From: Syngnathus acus
Taxonomy: Eukaryota; Chordata; Actinopteri; Syngnathiformes; Syngnathidae
Direction: 5' to 3'
NCBI RefSeq assembly: GCF_901709675.1
Contig: NC_051093.1
Location: 3,927,053-3,991,052 of the forward strand
Length of the DNA: 64,000 bases
How positions within the stretch are numbered: position 1 is the first letter of the stretch; the number at the start of each line of letters is the position of its first letter. The position numbers and the translations under genes were made by a program. Shown here one piece after another: positions 61,141-64,000 of the stretch. The notes beneath the pieces were generated by a model, which was given only the letters and a program-made list of their open reading frames with translations, ran no database searches and was not told the DNA's origin.

Positions 61141-62030
61141 TTAGCATATACGTTTGTACGTGTAGATGTAACCTTTGCAGTAAGGGCAGGTGTGCGTCAC
61201 ATCCTTCAAGTCGTCGATCAGACAGGGAATCAAGCAGCAGCCCAGATCGCACCTGAAATGGAACGACAAGTTCAAAAACCCATACAAACCGATCCAACGG
61301 GAAAATGGTTTGCTCCCAACTTGAACCTGTAAAGTAGCTTCTGTGATTGACTTACCCCACAAAGAAGCAGAAGAGACAAAAGAGGGTGTTCATGAGGCCC
61401 ACGTCGTGAGAGATGCGCGTGACGATGGCCTGCTGGCAGTGCGGGCACACCGTCTGCACCGGCGATGTCTGGAACATCTCGCCCTGCAGCACAGTCACCG
61501 TGGTGGCGCTTCCTGGCGGGGCCATGACGGTGGTCGCTGTGTGGCTGCCCATGTGCATGAAGGGAACGGGGCCACCGGGGCCCATGTGGCCTGGCATGGG
61601 ATGCGGGAAGTGGCCGGGGGGCAGCGGGTACATACCACCTTTATAAGAAGAAAGAAAGACATGATGTATGACATTGGAGACCTCCTACAATAGATACTTC
61701 ATGAGGATCAGACATTTCACCTTGGGATGGCGAGGGCATATGCATTGGCATGGGCATGGGTCCATCTCCCGGGACGTGTGGCGGAAGGAAGCCCGGATGC
61801 GGACCTTCATACGGGGGTGGCCCGTACTCTGGAGGTAGAGGTTGACCCTGCGGGGGCCCTGTTCTTATAGGAGCTGTTTTAAAACAAGAACAAGGAAGTC
61901 AAGCAATGTGCCGCATGGCAGATACACAATCAACACAATTGATTTCATTTGTACCCGCTTGTCCATTCTTCTCCTCAATGAGGGGAGCACTCGGACCTCC
62001 AGGGTAGGGCGGAGGAGGATCACTAGACAT
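61141..62030 (-). CDS. cdip1: CDIP1, LITAF-domain cell-death-inducing p53 target
   Basis: CDIP1 is a LITAF-family protein of late endosome/lysosome membranes, linked in mammals to p53-dependent apoptosis. Four coding exons on the minus strand: 62030-61955, 61873-61721, 61638-61356 and 61252-61141. They total 624 nt and encode 207 residues (human 208). The N-terminus [17 protein letters not shown] is proline-rich with PPPY motifs (a second in GPPPYEG), typical WW-domain ligands. The C-terminal LITAF domain has the first zinc knuckle CPHCQQ, a hydrophobic membrane-inserted stretch ([15 protein letters not shown] into [11 protein letters not shown]) and the second knuckle [17 protein letters not shown]. 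The 5' UTR exon probably begins at an acceptor ending at 62052, so a noncoding first exon lies further upstream. The gene is head-to-head with MGRN1. Confidence 0.96.
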
Positions 62031-62051
62031 ATCGGCCTGGGAGACTGGACG

Positions 62052-63820
62052 CTGATGGGATGGGGGAATGTGTTGGACGCAGAGTTCTTTAAATTAGAGT
62101 ACTCGAAAGGGATGCTTTCACGCCGCTACAACACAAAACACACGCACAGTTTGAGCTGTAAACATGGTCAGAGAGGTAAACAAGGCGTTTATTATTACTG
62201 AAATAGGGACAGTTATAACTTCTGGTGTGCACCACTACAATGCGTGTCTTTTGAAGAGTCATCACCACTGTTATTATGACATCACATTTAAATGATACGA
62301 TGTTACACTTGTGGTCTTGTCTCGTTTTACGAACGCGACTACTAGCAAGCTGATCTTTTATTTAAATCCTGAGATTATCCTGCTCAAAGCTTACAAGCAC
62401 AGGCAGACCCTGATAACGTCTTGTACGTCATTGACACAAATGTGTAAATGGGTTTTAAAAGATTCAAAACCAGTGCGCGTTATTGGCTCGAGTGTTGATT
62501 ACGTTATCGTTACATAAATCCACTGTAGAAACCGCGGCTAGTGACGCTAGCTAATTGTCAGATGACGCGAGAATCGCTCCTCCAGAAGATACTATGCCAG
62601 GGAGATGCTATCGTTTTTTTCTTGTCGTTTCGTTTTGTTTATACGAGAAAACATGCCAAAAAGAAAATAAACACTCTCTTAATGGCCACAGGATTATGTT
62701 TTGTCCAGACGAGTGTAGCTTGTTACGCTAACGTTAGCCGCGTCGCCATTCGAGTCATGAAAAGACAAACATGGAGGTACTAGCAAAACAAACACAGCTA
62801 ATAATATTACTATACGATTCATCAAATAAAACACAACAATCAACGTGTTTGATAGCTATTATACCTCTCACAGGAAGTAATCCTTACGTGCGCTGGGTGG
62901 TTAAGTCACCGTATGACGATTTCCGACATCCGCTAAACGGATTTACATGTGATGTAAATAAATCAAAACAATAACATTTAAGTTATTATTGTTTGTTTCT
63001 GTTAATTAAGAATATAACTTAAGGAAAGCGACGCAAACAATAATTATAGGCATTATACGGCAATTGCATAAATTCATCACGTATGCAACTAAAGCGCACT
63101 TTACCACGCACTGTACTATTGATGAATTCTAAGTGCTTGCATTATTGCAGTTTATAAATCCGGGCCGTTATAGGACATCATGTTCCACCACATACAAAAA
63201 TGGTAATCATAATCTGACTATTAGACCGTAGTTTATTATAGCAAATTTATTTAACTAAATATGATTTTTGTTTTGAGTTTTTTGTCGGAAACAATGATCA
63301 TCTTTAGAATAATATTTGCCAGTAATTCAAATAGTCATATCAGTAGTATTGATTTTTAACATGAACTTCAGATTTGATAATGGCACTGTTTGTGCGTTGC
63401 TTTGATTTTCCCCGTTCAATCCAGTTTAATAAATTTACCAGACACGCACGCTGACAACCCCGCCTGACCTCCCGGTGACTTCATCAACGCACCGCTCCCT
63501 TACCGGGCGCTGCGGTGCTCAAAAGTGAACGCTCCCTCAACCAGGAAGCGCATCGGAGAAATCAGCCAATCAGATCGCGCCACTGCGTTAACGTTAGCAT
63601 ATCGCTGGCAAAACAACAACTCGCCCACTTTCCTTTTTGGATTCAGCACGTCCGCTATCTACAAGTCAATCGCGATGTCGAATTAAATCGAATTGTATTA
63701 CGTGACCGTTTTATTTGTCGTTACGGTTACTGTTGTCCGAGTTTGGTCGCAGCTGCTGACGCACCGTTGGCCGTCTTGGCTGCTAGCTAACGTAGTGCTA
63801 GGCGGCGAAGGAAGACGAAG
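62052..63820. promoter_or_regulatory. CDIP1/MGRN1 divergent upstream region
   Basis: About 1.8 kb with no coding exon. It should hold the CDIP1 noncoding first exon and both promoters. A CCAAT box in GCCAATCAGA at about 63565-63574 and GC-richer sequence at 63460-63640 mark the likely MGRN1 core promoter. The middle (62950-63440) is AT-rich and shows nothing recognisable. Confidence 0.5.
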
Positions 63821-63908
63821 ATGGGATCCATCCTAAGTCGAAGAATCGCTGGTGTTGAGGATATCGACATCCAAGCTAACTCGGCCTATCGGTTTCCACC
63901 GAAATCTG
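63821..63908 (+). CDS. mgrn1: MGRN1 (mahogunin RING finger 1) first coding exon, gene cut by window end
   Basis: MGRN1 is an E3 ubiquitin ligase (substrates include TSG101) acting in endosomal sorting and in melanocortin receptor control. Only the first coding exon is inside the window: 29 codons plus one base, MGSILSRRIAGVEDIDIQAN to FPPKSG, closely matching vertebrate MGRN1, and ending in a G/GTTAGT donor. Gly2 with Ser6 fits an N-myristoylation signal. The MAPL-like and RING domains would be encoded beyond 64000. The 5' UTR is at least partly in 63700-63820. Confidence 0.95.
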
Positions 63909-64000
63909 GTTAGTCAGCGATATTATAATGTCATAAAGCCTCCAAATGATCAGTTCTAGTACTAGTAGGAGCGATCGAAATAGTTGTGACTATTGTTTGT

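Noticed and set aside
63515-63790. 91-codon ORF just upstream of MGRN1
   Set aside because: It lies in the CCAAT-containing promoter and 5' UTR of MGRN1, in no conserved frame.

Overview
This is about 64 kb of vertebrate nuclear DNA, almost certainly from a teleost fish, probably a percomorph. The evidence is multi-exon genes with GT-AG introns, a tRNA-derived fish SINE ending in a GGAT-type repeat, several hAT and TA-flanked MITEs, and proteins close to vertebrate orthologues with compact introns. There are no bacterial-type operons. Most lines of any ORF scan here are chance reading frames, and the real genes were rebuilt exon by exon from splice sites and phase.

Layout. Positions 1-16.4 kb hold no gene I can support, only mobile-element remains and simple repeats. 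At 16.4-20 kb the head-to-head pair MRM2 (-) and NUDT1 (+) sits beside SNX8 (-, 20.2-24.2 kb), which converges on NUDT1. At 25.0-27.7 kb there is a tandem array of 18 tRNA-Glu(CTC) copies, all on the minus strand, with a 156-bp period and signs of a recent 312-bp dimer duplication. Positions 27.7-38.4 kb are gene-free DNA upstream of LFNG (+, 38.6-44.8 kb, 8 coding exons, with a miR-125 seed match in its 3' UTR). Positions 44.8-48.3 kb are intergenic, with a possible small secreted protein and CTCF-like motifs. TTYH3 (-, 49.4-56.2 kb, 13 coding exons) follows. RPS11 (-) carries three SNORD35-like box C/D snoRNAs in three of its four introns and shares a short divergent promoter region with POLR3K (+). 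POLR3K converges on CDIP1 (-, 61.1-62.0 kb), and the window ends in the first coding exon of MGRN1 (+).

Context. MRM2-NUDT1-SNX8-LFNG-TTYH3 follows the gene order of human 7p22, but with the EIF3B/CHST12 interval replaced by the tRNA array and BRAT1/IQCE missing. It is then joined to genes that in human lie on 19q13 (RPS11) and 16p13.3 (POLR3K, CDIP1, MGRN1). The genes do not form one pathway. They are a mosaic of housekeeping functions (mitochondrial rRNA methylation, nucleotide-pool cleaning, endosomal sorting, translation, Pol III transcription) and regulators (Notch glycosylation by LFNG, a TTYH membrane protein, ubiquitin ligase MGRN1).

The features most worth following up are the tRNA array with its higher-order structure, the triple snoRNA host gene, the miR-125 site in LFNG, the CTCF-like motifs around LFNG/TTYH3, and one unrecognised secreted ORF pair. 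I see no CRISPR, no bacterial defence system and no viral gene.
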